The position numbers and the translations under genes are program-made. Under the pieces are notes generated by a model that saw only the letters and a program-made list of their open reading frames with translations, was not told the DNA's origin and ran no database searches. From the NCBI GenBank assembly GCA_024529925.1, contig JAFEUB010000333.1, forward strand, positions 37,501 to 101,500: a stretch of DNA of 64,000 bases. Direction: 5' to 3'. Shown in pieces: positions 1-9,796 of the stretch (position 1 is its first letter; each line of letters begins with the position of its first letter). The stretch comes from Ophthalmolycus amberensis. Its lineage: Eukaryota > Chordata > Actinopteri > Perciformes > Zoarcidae.

Positions 1-127
1 GACTGAAGCACAGAGTCACTGCAGAGAGACATACAGCGACCTGGCCACCATACGGGACATGGAGGACGTGAACACCCTGAACACAACTGCTGCATTCAAG
101 CCAGATGGTGGACGGCAGCTCTGTGAG
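1..127 (+). pseudogene. C-type lectin exon: N-terminal half of first CTLD (partial)
   Basis: The frame beginning at base 2 reads TEAQSHCRETYSDLATIRD, the usual start of a fish CTLD, followed by MEDVNTLN and a loop. A GTGAGT donor follows at about 128. The exon is cut by the window start. Its donor phase does not join cleanly to the next visible exon, in line with a decayed gene. Confidence 0.7.
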
Positions 128-848
128 TAATATTATATCAGTGACAGGAGGTCTGAAAGTTTACATTCACACAAAGTCTGCAGATGAACTGCACTGAAGT
201 ATGTACTTGTACTTTACTTGAGTATTGTAGCGTGAGCGGCTCCTGCCCCGTTTCTAGGCGGGGAAGTAGTTCGCACCTAACACGGTGGTTACTCCGTCGG
301 CTGCTCCACCTGTGAGGATATGCGTTCCTCCTTGAGCTCTCAGAACAATACCTTCGGCCTTTTATCTCACCCCGTAGCTAAATCGTTAGCATTTCGGAAT
401 TAATTGTCTTCTTGAAAGTCTTTTAGGGCTAATGCCCTCGGCGCTCTCAATGGGATGTAACCCAAACACCCTGTATGTAATAGTTATGTACATCGTCTAC
501 TTTACGATTGCCTATTGTGAACATTCTCACCATTTATGACGAACACTGCCAAGTCTTCACCCAGAGAACTCACCTCAAGCTCCTCTGCATGTTTCAGTCG
601 TCACATCTTATCGCACCATTAACGGACAGGGGAAGAGGGCTACATTGTTCTGAAGGACCAGAACACTGTTTTGGTTTCAGTCACTTACTAAATGTAAGGC
701 TGTGTTTTTATTTAACGTTTTCACACAAGATTCACATACAACAATTTCAATTCAATGAAACAGTTACAGTGGCTACAAGAACTCATTCTAGCATTCCTCT
801 TTATCAGCTTTCACTGATTTTGTAATGACGTATTCTCCGATCACTCAC
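128..848. other. Intronic or intergenic, no gene seen
   Basis: No coding similarity was recognised. A short stretch near 198-228 resembles the ends of Tol2-like hAT elements (TACTTGTACTTTACTTGAG) but has no partner end. Confidence 0.4.
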
Positions 849-1536
849 TGGCTATTCTCCCCCTCCTCCCCCTCCTCTCTCTCCTCCCCCTCCTCTCTCT
901 CCTCTCCCTCCTCTCTCTCCTCTCCCTCCTCTCCCTCCTCTCTCTCCTCTCTATCCTCTCTATCCTCTCTCTCCTCCCCCTCCTCTCTCTCCTCTCCCTC
1001 CTCTCTCTCCTCTCTCTCCTCTCTCTCCTCCCCCTCCTCTCTCTCCTCTCTCTCCTCTCTCTCCTCTCTATCCTCTCTCTCCTCCCCCTCCTCTCTCTCC
1101 TCTCCTCCTCTCTCTCCTCTCTCTCCTCTCTCTCCTCCCCCTCCTCTCTCTCCTCTCTCTCCTCTCCCTCCTCTCCCTCCTCTCTCTCCTCTCTCTCCTC
1201 TCTCTCCTCTCTCTCCTCCCTCCTCTCTCTCCTCTCTCTCCTCCCCTCCTCTCTCTCCTCTCTCTCCTCTCTCTCCTCCCCCTCCTCTCTCTCCTCTCTC
1301 TCCTCCCCCTCCTCCCTCTCCTCTCTCTCCTCTCTCTCCTCTCTCTCCTCCCCCTCCTCTCTCTCCTCTCTCTCCTCCCCTCCTCTCTCCTCCTCTCTCT
1401 CCTCCTCCTCTCCTCTCTCTCCTCTCTCTCCTCCCCCTCCTCTCTCTCCTCCCTCCTCTCTCTCCTCTCTCTCCTCCCCCTCCTCTCCTCTCCTCTCTCT
1501 CCTCTCTCTCCTCCCTCTCCTCTCTCTCCTCCCCCT
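849..1536. repeat. ~690-bp polypyrimidine tract (CTCTCTCCTCC-type microsatellite)
   Basis: Almost pure C/T on the plus strand, built from interleaved CTCTCTCCTC and CCCCCTCCTC units. Both strands give long open frames (Ser/Pro/Leu-rich and Arg/Glu-rich), which are composition artefacts. Long mirror-symmetric polypurine-polypyrimidine tracts can adopt triplex (H-DNA) structures. Confidence 0.95.
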
Positions 1537-1538
1537 CT

Positions 1539-1934
1539 AAGGGTCTTATTTTGGGTAACTAAGGGTCTTATTTTGGGCAACTAAAAGGGTCTTATTTTGG
1601 GTAACTAAGGGTCTTATTTTGGGTAACTAAGGGTCTTATTTTGGGTAACTAAGGGTCTTATTTTGGGTAAGTAAGGGTCTTATTTTGGGTAACTAAGGGT
1701 CTTATTTTGGGCAACTAAAAGGGTCTTATTTTGGGTAACTAAGGGTCTTATTTTGGGTAACTAAGGGTCTTATTTTGGGTAACTAAGGGTCTTATTTTGG
1801 GTAAGTAAGGGTCTTATTTTGGGTAAGTAAGGGTCTTATTTTGGGCAACTAAAAGGGTCTTATTTTGGGTAACTAAGGGTCTTATTTTGGGTAACTAAGG
1901 GTCTTATTTTGGGTAACTACGGGTCTTATTTTGG
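1539..1934. repeat. 22-bp minisatellite, about 18 copies
   Basis: Head-to-tail units of AAGGGTCTTATTTTGGGTAA plus CT. Variants have GCAACTAAA or GTAAGT at the junction; the GCAACTAAA variant recurs about every 5-7 units. It abuts the polypyrimidine tract directly. Confidence 0.95.
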
Positions 1935-2863
1935 CCATCTCTGAGTGGGTAAGAAGTCTTTCCCATTGTCTGGGTGGGGAGAAGGCCCATCTCACAGTTT
2001 TGGTACTAGCTGCTTTTCATGCTGATCTAAGGCCGGCACCTCCTCCATTTCATGTGTCACTCACACACGAGTCCTCCTCTTTCTTAGGCTGACACAGAAT
2101 GTAACTGGTGGTAACTGGTTTGATCCTGCTAGAACCAGAAGCACTGTATAAGGCTCAAGTGACTATGTTACACAAAGTGTCTAACTCTAAACAGTTTATA
2201 TGTTGAATCACATCGATCATAAAATAAAACAAGTTATATTATGATGGTTATAAAAAGTGTAAACAAGCTGTATGTTGTGATGGTTATACTTTGAAATCAA
2301 AAGGGTTACAGGTTATAATAGCTATACTTTTATGCTTTCATACTTTTCTACGATCTTTCTACAGTATTTAAGTTCAATGCTGTTTATTAATACATTTCAG
2401 AGGGACATTTATGTGAAAGATTTACAGATTAAGATTTTACAAACAAAACATGATTTAATGCAACATACTGATAATCTCTGCTTGATATTTAAAGCATTAA
2501 TATCTCATCAAACAAATATCCATGATAATATATAGAGGAGTAATGTTGCCAATGTTTGAAATGTTAGCATCGTTAGCTGTTAGCACCGTTAGCTGTTAGC
2601 ATCGTTAGCTTCTAGCAGCTAGCTCAGCCGTCACCACGTTACGAGACGCTTAGTCCATTATGAACAGCAGGAGTGATAACAGGAAGTAAAACCTGTTTCA
2701 ATGTTCATGTTAGCACCTGAATATTGTTTGAAGACGGACTTGAACAAATTGTGAACCTGTTCTTGAAGTTTTGAAAATCCGACTGATCGACAGCATCAAG
2801 ACTGTCAATGGTAAAATATCTAAAAGTCTATTTCTTTATATCACATTGAAATATTGCTTTCAG
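1935..2863. other. Intron-like spacer, no gene seen
   Basis: Non-coding sequence before the next lectin exon. It includes a short GTTAGC-rich run (about 2565-2625: repeats of CATCGTTAGCTGTTAGCACC), a motif that recurs near 13.1 kb. The pyrimidine-rich TATTGCTTTCAG at 2852-2863 is a good acceptor for the following exon. Confidence 0.5.
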
Positions 2864-3088
2864 CAAGCCTGGATAGGACTGAACAATGACGTGGACAGCT
2901 GGAGGTGGTCACTGTCAAACACAAGTTTCTACAAACCCGGAGAGACAGAGTTCAGACGATGGGGGTCTGGAGAACCGAACAACTACGGTGAAGAACAACA
3001 GTGTACATTGATGAGAGAGAATGGTGTACTGGAACGACGTACCTTTGTGAATGCAACACATTAAAGCCAGTCTGCTTCGATGTCAGAG
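2864..3088 (+). pseudogene. C-type lectin exon: C-terminal half of first CTLD, frameshifted
   Basis: Reads QAWIGLNNDVDSWRWSLS, then FRRWGSGEPNNYG and QCTLMRENG, the central part of a CTLD including the EPN-type ligand motif. The reading then breaks: the end of the domain (LCECNTLKPVCFDVRG) lies in another frame, beginning about 3035. The acceptor is TTTCAG before 2864 and the donor is GTGAGA at 3089. The EPN triplet is usually linked to mannose-type sugar binding; in a broken copy this is only a trace of ancestry. Confidence 0.75.
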
Positions 3089-3119
3089 GTGAGAATATTA
3101 AAGCTACTACGAGAAACAG

Positions 3120-3790
3120 TCATCTTGTGTTGATTCTGTTGGTCCTTGTGGACATAAGTGGTAGTGTCTCAGAGCACCAGAGTCCCTTTAGAAAACCTCT
3201 CATTTTACTGAAGCAGGGTCTGACAGTTCGGTCCCGCTCAGTCCTGGTTCATGGTTCTCCCGTGCCCCCCTTCCCTCCCAGCAATACAGCCTGGGTCTGT
3301 TCCACGGTGGACCGGTCTCTGCTGGAGGGATCTGGGTCTGTCCACGGTGGACCGGTCTCTGCTGGAGGATCTGGGTCTCGTCCACGGTGGTACCGGTCTC
3401 TGCTGGAGGATCTGGGTCTGTCCACGGTGGACCGGTCTCTGCTGGAGGATCTGGATCTGTCCACGGTGGTACCGGTCTCTGCTGGAGGATCTGGGTCTGT
3501 CCACGGTGGACCGGTCTCTGCTGGAGGATCTGGGTCTGTCCACGGTGGACCGGTCTCTGCTGGAGGATCTGGGTCTGTCCACGGTGGACCGGTCTCTGCT
3601 GGAGTCTGAGCTGAAGGAGGTTCTGGTGAACCTGCATGAGTTCATCTGGTTTCACCAGAATCCGACCCGGTGGCTCCGATGACGAGCATCAAGAATAACT
3701 CTATAGAAACAGACCATCTTCTCTCTGATGGTCTCTGTACTGATGGAGGTCTGATAGAGGATCAGGACTACACTGTTTCATAGCAGTTAA
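3120..3790 (+). repeat. Interspersed repeat family with coding-like 3' end, copy 1
   Basis: The same sequence recurs at about 17520-18140 (plus) and 46440-46596 (minus). Shared landmarks: a GAGCACCAGA...TTTAG start, an internal 39-bp tandem unit, an end reading ELKEVLVNLHEFIWFHQNP before a stop, and the tail AACAGACCATCTTCTCTCTG. The conserved frame at the 3' end may come from a captured gene or an unrecognised transposon protein. The family could not be named. Confidence 0.6.
3300..3605 (+). repeat. 39-bp tandem repeat, about 8 units (13-codon period)
   Basis: Units contain GGTCTCTGCTGGAGGATCTG and TCCACGGTGGACC, with period 39 (one unit 40). Because 39 is a multiple of three, each frame stays open and gives 13-residue peptide repeats (for example SLLEDLGLSTVDR). 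The period can be measured at 3421, 3460, 3500 and 3539. Confidence 0.9.
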
Positions 3791-4106
3791 AAGTTGCTCA
3801 TGGTAACTTGAACTAGTCTCGGGCTACATGGACGTCATTTAAAGCAGATGAATGTGAGTCCTGCCTTCATGTCCCTGTGGGAGCAGGCTCATTAAGCCGC
3901 TTTGTATCATGTCTGTTGGAGGGGAAATATCTCTGATGTGTCTTTATGAATGTGGGACTCAATGGACGCCTGCATGTTCATGTTCACACAGCTCTGTGTT
4001 GACTTCACCTTCATGCTGAGATTCATAAGCAACAATACAACTGGTTTGCATCCATGTTGTCTGTTATGGTGTCTCTTCACAGCACTTCACTCTGGTCTAT
4101 TTTCAG
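3791..4106. other. Intron-like spacer, no gene seen
   Basis: Nothing coding was recognised. It ends with TCTATTTTCAG, the acceptor for the next lectin exon. Confidence 0.4.
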
Positions 4107-4437
4107 GACTGAGTGAGACATTTGTCCTCATTAACAACATCATGACTGTGGACTGAGGCCCAGAGCTACTGCAGAGAACACCACACAGACCTGGCCAGTG
4201 TGAGGAACATGACAGAGAACCAGAAGGTCCAGAATCTGGTACCCTATGGAGAATATGTCTGGATCGGCCTTTCCAGAGATGGATGGAAGTGGTCTGACGG
4301 AAGTGACTCCTCATTTAGAAACTGGAACACTAAACCTACTGGTCTCTCTAAGACTTGTGCAGCAGCAGATTTTAGTGCCAATGGACGATGGGAGGGCTTG
4401 AACTGTGACGTCACGAGAGCGTTCATTTGCTACATTG
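4107..4437 (+). pseudogene. C-type lectin exon: second CTLD, one apparent +1 frameshift
   Basis: One exon covers a whole CTLD: FVLINNIMT, then (after one extra base near 4151) WTEAQSYCREHHTDLAS, YVWIGLSRDGWKWSDGS, NWNTKPTG, CAAADFSANGRWEGLNCD and AFICY. The WIGL core and final cysteines are intact. There is no EPN or QPD triplet (NTKPTG occupies that place), so classical sugar binding is doubtful. Acceptor TTTTCAG, donor GTAAGC. Confidence 0.8.
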
Positions 4438-4809
4438 GTAAGCTGTCATTCACTCAGTGTTTAAATGTGGATTTAGGTTTACTTTATGAGCAAATAGAGT
4501 TTAACAAATACAGAAAAACATCAAAGGTAGAGCAAAATAAATCCATAACTATCAAGTTATGGATAAAAACACATTGAATATGCAGATCAACTGCTGATGA
4601 TGGCGAGTGATCGCCTCATTGATGCTAGAATGCTAACGCTAACACCATGCTAAGCTAAGCTAAGGTTTTCTTGCACCAGCCATATTTAAAGATTGAGCTG
4701 ATGGAAATTACCATACTTTCTATTTTATCATTCAAAGTGTTAAACATTCAAGGATGCAGATTATTATCAACCAGAAATGTTGTGACTGATGAAGTTTGTT
4801 GGTTTTTAG

Positions 4810-4914
4810 ATGTTGTTCCTGTTTCAATGCAAGTGATTAAAGTGAGGCTGCAGAAAAGCAGCTCAGTCTGTGGATCTGAATGACGCTGTGGTGATGGAGG
4901 ACCTCTTGAAGAAG
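4810..4914 (+). pseudogene. C-type lectin linker exon, probable small frameshift
   Basis: Reads VVPVSMQVIKVRLQKSSSV, then (after a shift that looks like a 4-base duplication around 4867) DLNDAVVMEDLLKK. Acceptor TTTTTAG and donor GTACAT flank it. It matches the post-CTLD tail common in fish lectins of this group. Confidence 0.6.
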
Positions 4915-5219
4915 GTACATCTTTCTAACATTAAAAACAGAACAACCAGGTGATGCATGTGATTGAGTGCACTACTAAGAACAATGTCAATGTGCTGTGT
5001 GCAGTGCACACGTGTATACGTCACTATTGAAGGTAGACTTGTGTCCAAAGAACATGCAAACAACAAAGCTGTTCTAGAGGGAACCAGAGTTCTTCTAAAG
5101 CAGAGCTTCCACATGAGGACAGTGAGAGAAAGGATGCAGGATGTAAATGAACAACAGCGTTTAGTGAAGACTTCTTCTCTGTCAGCGACATTCAGGAAGT
5201 AAATGTCTTTGTATCTCAG

Positions 5220-5360
5220 CTCAAACAGAGGCTGAAGGACCAGGGGCTGAATGACGACATCAAGCTGAGCTGGAAGAAGCAGTCGGATGGAAAAGTCTTC
5301 CACAAGGAAGAGAAGAAGACAAAGAAGAAGGAGACGTGTCCAAATAAAGATGAGCTTTAA
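5220..5360 (+). pseudogene. C-type lectin C-terminal exon ending KDEL
   Basis: After TATCTCAG the frame reads LKQRLKDQGLNDDIKLSWKK, then a lysine/glutamate-rich stretch and CPNKDEL followed by TAA. KDEL is the canonical ER retrieval signal bound by KDEL receptors, so the ancestral protein probably cycled to the ER unless the tail is cleaved or masked. This exon itself is open throughout. Confidence 0.75.
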
Positions 5361-5377
5361 TGTTTGAGTCCACTCTG

Positions 5378-5435
5378 GTCAGAGGCTTCCTTTATCCTCC
5401 TCCTCCTTCCTCTTCCTCCTCCTCCTTCCTCTTCT

Positions 5436-5476
<41 letters not shown>

Positions 5477-5477
5477 T
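5378..5477. repeat. TCC/TTCC-rich microsatellite
   Basis: About 100 bp of CTCCTCCTTCCTCTTCCTCC-type sequence directly after the lectin stop codon. Confidence 0.85.
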
Positions 5478-5590
5478 CAATCAATGGTAGAAAGTACCTA
5501 AGTACTGACCCTTTGCTGTGAAGTAGCGTATTTACATTTCATGCTACTTTAGACTGTTACTCCACTACATTGATCTGTCAGCTATAGTTT

Positions 5591-6139
5591 CTACACTCTT
5601 AGAAATAAAGGTTCCAAACAGGTTCTTCCTGAAGGGCTGAGGTTCTACCCAGAACCATTTGCTTCTGAAGAACCTTTTCCTTCTTCAAGGGTTTCTGAAA
5701 GCACAGGTGTTAAAAAAGCCAGAAATGTGGGTTCTGCTGCACCACGTCAGCCCCGGTTCTTTATCAACCTCATGAGGAACCCAGAGTGAGTTCTAGATGG
5801 AACCCTTGGGATACAAAAGGGTTCCTGGTGGAGAAACGCAGGTGGGATCTTGTTGGTACCTTTAGAAGGTGGAAATGTTCTGCATAGAACCTCCAGAGAA
5901 GATCTTAGATGAAACCGTGACACCATATGAGGATTCTCTGTGGAACCTTTGGGTGGAAACTTTCACATATGGTTCTGGGTAAAACTATTTATGCTTCGTT
6001 CTTTGTAGAACCCTCTGAAAGGGTTCCAGGTGGAACCTTTAGAAAAGGTTCTACCAGGAACCAAAATGGGTTCTCCTATGGGGACGAGCTGAAGAACCCT
6101 CCATGGTTCTAGTTAGCACATTTGTTTCTAAGAGTGTAG
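5591..6139. mobile_element. MITE-like element with TACACTCTTAGAAA terminal inverted repeats
   Basis: The left end CTACACTCTTAGAAA and right end TTTCTAAGAGTGTAG are perfect inverted repeats. The interior is a ladder of GGTTCT/AGAACC motifs able to fold on itself, with no coding capacity. A TTT flanks both sides, a possible short target duplication. It lies in what would be the 3' UTR of the lectin gene. A related GGTTCT-rich stretch is in the NUAK gene (about 18490-19020). Confidence 0.8.
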
Positions 6140-6431
6140 TTTCTTTGCGCACCAAGATATTTAATATAAAGTGTGTGATGAGCTTATTAAATATGACGCA
6201 TTGTTTCGTAGAATCTCAACCTGCTGCAGCGTTAAAATGCTACTTACATGTTAATCAGTAATAATGATCCAATAACATGTTTATGATAGTGTAGCTCTCT
6301 ATCAGAGTGGATTCTGCATCATGAGGAGTGTTTCTCTTGATCATGAAGAACTTTGTTCTGTAATTCTAAAATGTAGGACTTTGTATTTGTAGTGTTGTGT
6401 GTTGTCATGGTGATAATGCTTCTTTTGCTTC

Positions 6432-6437
6432 AATAAA
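6432..6437 (+). promoter_or_regulatory. Candidate polyadenylation signal AATAAA
   Basis: AATAAA within TTCAATAAAACATTTG, about 1.07 kb after the lectin KDEL stop. It is the first strong signal past the inserted MITE. Confidence 0.4.
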
Positions 6438-6439
6438 AC

Positions 6440-7001
6440 ATTTGAATCAGCTTCCTGTTTCACCACAGTTCTTCATGTACTTCAGGTCCAAATAGAGTGT
6501 GATGCCTCTAACAGACATAAAGTGTGGGGTCAAAAACAAGCCTCAAGAACAGCTTCAATGCTGCTTTCCTCTTTTGATTTCACTGAAGATATGATTCTAT
6601 GTTCAAGCAGCACACTGAGTGAAGTCTTTATCACTGAGCTGACTTTCCACCTGAACTACAATGAACTGAGCAACATTTCTCTGGTCTCTGCTCCTCATTG
6701 TTTTGTTCTTCATCAACAAGAACGCACAAGTTCATTTCTAGAGTAAAAGCAGGTCTACCAAAGAGCAGAGATCAGGGTCCACATCCTCGGTCCTGTCTGT
6801 GCTCAGGTTTAGGAAACAGATACCCGGTCGGCCCGTTCAGTATCCTTCACTGTGGAGGACACGATTGTTAATGTAAAAATACATTAACTGTAGAATTAAG
6901 ATAATTCTATCTGAAACTGAATATAAAATATAAATATATATAAACTGTTGAAACTGTTTCTGCAGAATGCCTGAGCCAACTAGATACTGTAGTATCTTTG
7001 T

Positions 7002-7002
<1 letters not shown>
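6440..7002. other. Intergenic, nothing recognised
   Basis: A 74-codon open frame (6522-6746) has no recognisable domain and no splice context; it is treated as chance. Confidence 0.4.
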
Positions 7003-7043
<41 letters not shown>

Positions 7044-8225
7044 CAAAGTGCTTCACATAAAACCATTAAAAGCATCAAAACACAAGGCAAAAGAAAAGGA
7101 GATTTCAAAAACAATTAAAAACAGTGTAAGAAATAAAATGCAGTAGTAAAATGCAGAAATGCAGGAAATTGATTAATATATTAATTGAACGTGGTTCAAT
7201 TAAAGGCAGCAGCAAACAGAAAGGTCTTCAATCTTGATTTAAATGAGCTGAGGGTCTCAGCAGACCTGCAGGTTTCTGGGACTTTGTTCCAGATATGTGG
7301 AGCAGAAAAACTGAACGCTGCTTCTCCATGTTTAGTTCTGACTCTGGGAACAGAAAGTAGACCGGTCCCAGACGACCTGAGGGGTCGGGATGGTTCATAA
7401 GGTAGCAGCAGATCGGAGATGTATTTTGGTCCCAAACCATTCAGTGCTTTGTAAACCAACAGCAGGATTTTAAAGTCAATTCTTTGTTGGACAGGAAGCC
7501 AATGCAAAGACCTCAGAACTGGAGTGATGTGGTCCACCCTCCTGGTCTTAGTGAGGACTCGAGCTGCAGCGTTCTGAATCAGCTGCAGCTTTCTGACGGA
7601 TTTTTTACAGAGACCTGTAAACACACCGTTACAGTAGTCCAGTCTGCTGAAGATAAATGCGTGGACAAGTTTTTCCAAATCCTGTTGAGACATAAGTCCT
7701 CTAATCCTTGATATATTCTTCAGGTGATAATAGGCTGATTTTGTAATTGTCTTGATATGGCTGTTCAGGTTGAGGTCTGAATCCATAACTACACCTAGAT
7801 TTCTGGCTTGGTTTGTGGGTTTTAACATCAGTGACTGAAGCTGAGCGGTGATTTTCAATTGTTCGTCCTTGGTACCAAAAAAAATTACTTCTGTTTTATC
7901 TTTGTTTAATTGAAGAAAATTCTGGCACATCCAGTTGTTGATTTGTTCAATGCAGTTACCCAGCCCTTGTATGGGATTATAGTCCCCTGGTGACATAGTT
8001 ATGTAGATTTGTGTGTCGTCTGCATAATTATGATAACACACTTTGTTGTTTTCCATAATCTGAGCTAGTGGAAGCATGTAGATGTTGAACAGAGAGGGCC
8101 CCAGTATTGAACCTTGGGGAACACCACATGTCATTTTAGTCAGCTCTGATGTGTAATCAGCTACAGACACAAAGTATTCTCGGCCCTTCAAGTAGGATTC
8201 AAACCAGTTAAGTGCTGCATTTGTT
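7003..8225 (-). mobile_element. 5'-truncated L2/CR1-clade LINE
   Basis: The minus strand carries the 3' part of a non-LTR retrotransposon ORF2, then a ~150-bp 3' UTR ending TGTGAAGCACTTTGAAC and a (CA)n tail (plus-strand GT at 7005-7042). Microsatellite rather than poly-A tails are usual for this clade. The 5' truncation lies near 8225, where the plus strand still encodes (reverse) the residues before the RT core. Confidence 0.85.
7196..8191 (-). pseudogene. LINE ORF2 fragment: reverse transcriptase and C-terminal domain
   Basis: A 331-codon open frame. Near its start it has GVPQGSILGP (RT motif), then the catalytic YADDTQIY box at about residue 58, then LDYCNGVFTGL, AARVLTKTRR, HITPVLRSLHWLPV, LLPYEPSRPLRSS and a C-terminus ending KTFLF. 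This order is typical of L2-type LINEs in fish. The endonuclease and N-terminal RT are missing, so it cannot move by itself. The uninterrupted frame over 1 kb suggests a fairly recent insertion. Confidence 0.88.
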
Positions 8226-9645
8226 TTATGATAATATTTTTAGTACATTGATATTTCCTTGTAGCTACAAAACTCAGAACACGATGAAGATGCACTTCAG
8301 TTATGTTATAACTAATGCAAACTGAACACAAGTTAGACTTTATGTTCATAACATCCAGACATGTCTGGGTACAGAGCTAAAGCAGCCTTTCTATTCTTAC
8401 CAGTGCAGCTGGTTCTGATAGATAATAAACTGGATGAACTCAAGAAGAAGATGACTTCTCAATGTCACACTAACAACTACAACGTTATGGTTTTCACAGA
8501 GATTTAGTTTGACCCCCCCAATCCCGGAGCCGGTCTAGTTAGGTTTTGGAAACAAAACTACTTAGTTAGGTTTTGACGACACAGTACAGTAATAGCCAAC
8601 CACAGTATTTCTTTTATATATATATGTATATCTGCTGTTCTTGGGGTACACATACTTGGCTGTTTAACTTAATGTTGTAATATTGTGCCTCTTTGCGGTT
8701 GCTGTGCATCTCTTTACACTTGTTTTGTGTCTCTTTGTAGTTATTTTGTGTCTCTTTGTGGTAATTTTGTGTCTCTTTGTAGTTATTTTGTGTCTCTTTA
8801 GTCATTTTATATCAAAAGGGATATAACGTACATCATGAGTAATCTAACTCTACACATCGTATAATATAAAATAATACTGATCTTTATCTGACGTCACGCT
8901 GACACGGATACCAGGTTTAAACATGTTCGTGTCAGTCAAATCAGTTATTCAAGTACAATTTAAATTCTTAAACCATTTCACCATCGTTTGACTGACTGCT
9001 TAGTGTCGCATTAACATAATTCATTTACCTGATCATAACACAGCTAACAAAGCTAGTTAGCTTCTAGCAAGCAATTCAGCATCCATTGATGCTACAAATG
9101 TGATAATGTCCTCACCTGCCTTCACGAGAAACCTGCTAACCAGCGTCATAACAATAGAATAAAGCTCATCTTGACCTTTTTTTATTGTCCGTGCACCAAT
9201 CAGGAGTTAGCAGTACTTTAATGGCAATGTGAGTGGTGCTGCTTATGTTGCCAATCTAACGTGATCCATCCACACGCCTCCTCATAAAGCTTTATTATAT
9301 TTTAAGTTTAACACCGAAAAACTCGGCTCAGTAGTATTTATTTAACTTCCTTGTACATTTGTAAATAAATATTTGATGTTAGAGAGAAATACGTTTCATG
9401 GGCTGTAAATCCACTGTGATTCGGAGATACTGTGGCGCCCTCTAGTGGCGCAGCACTGGGAGAATACTTCATGCTCAGAATACTTTTCTTTTGTTTCATC
9501 TCTTTTAGTTTTATTGCTAATCACAAAAACTGATACAAATTTGGTGTAGTCACACAAAGATGCTACACAGAGGGACTTTAATGCAACTACAGCAACCTCT
9601 GCTGAGTCTCAATTCTCATCTTTTTCTTCCTCCGTCTGTCCATAG
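8226..9645. other. Intergenic with a small tandem repeat, no gene seen
   Basis: At 8690-8805 there are about five imperfect 20-bp units of TTTTGTGTCTCTTTGTAGTT. GGCGCCCTCTAGTGG at 9434 is a motif frequent in fish repeats. No exon was recognised. Confidence 0.5.
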
Positions 9646-9796
9646 GGTGTGATGGAGAGGACTGTGGACAGTCACGTCGCTGTCTGAGCTCTGTGGAGAT
9701 CGATAACCCAGAGACGGACACCTGGAGGACGCTTCTAATGCAGGAGCGGTGGAGGGCGAGCTCTACCTCTGTGGATACTACAAGGGGGCCGGTCAG
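9646..9796 (+). pseudogene. Kelch-repeat exon remnant, frameshifted
   Basis: After a TCCATAG acceptor the frame reads CDGEDCGQSRRCLSSVEIDN, then PETDTWRTLL: one kelch blade (LSSVE.DNPETDTW). The next blade (AGAVEGELYLCGYYKGAGQ) is in another frame, so there is a shift around 9735. A GTAGTG donor follows. Kelch propellers usually act as substrate adaptors for Cullin-3 ligases. Which KLHL/KBTBD gene this came from could not be told. Confidence 0.55.

Larger units (their letters stand above)
1..5360 (+). pseudogene. C-type lectin (mannose-receptor-like) gene remnant, 5 exons visible, frameshifted
   Basis: Five plus-strand segments together spell a fish-type secreted or ER C-type lectin: first CTLD (1-127 and 2864-3088), second CTLD (4107-4437), a linker exon (4810-4914) and a charged C-terminal exon (5220-5360) ending KDEL. 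CTLD hallmarks are visible: WTEAQ..C, AWIGL, EPNNYG, WIGLS, and the paired cysteines near the domain ends. Several exons need a change of frame to be read through (about 3030, 4150 and 4880), so the copy looks like a pseudogene; sequencing error is the alternative. The 5' end (signal peptide and earlier exons) lies outside the window. The first intron has been filled by about 1.1 kb of tandem repeats. CTLD proteins bind carbohydrate or protein ligands; the ligand cannot be inferred here. Family assignment is firm; functional status is not. Confidence 0.75.

Noticed and set aside
825..1580. Long open frames on both strands (245 and 170 codons), Ser/Pro/Leu-rich and Arg/Glu-rich
   Set aside because: They lie wholly in the CT-rich microsatellite; composition keeps all frames open and there is no start or splice context.
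1539..1934. TAAGGG-containing repeats considered as interstitial telomere
   Set aside because: The unit is 22 bp and contains only one telomere-like hexamer; no TTAGGG run is present.
3200..3655. Several overlapping frames of 70-200 codons with 13-residue repeats
   Set aside because: Created by the 39-bp tandem repeat. Only the short conserved 3' end is of possible interest, and it is reported separately.
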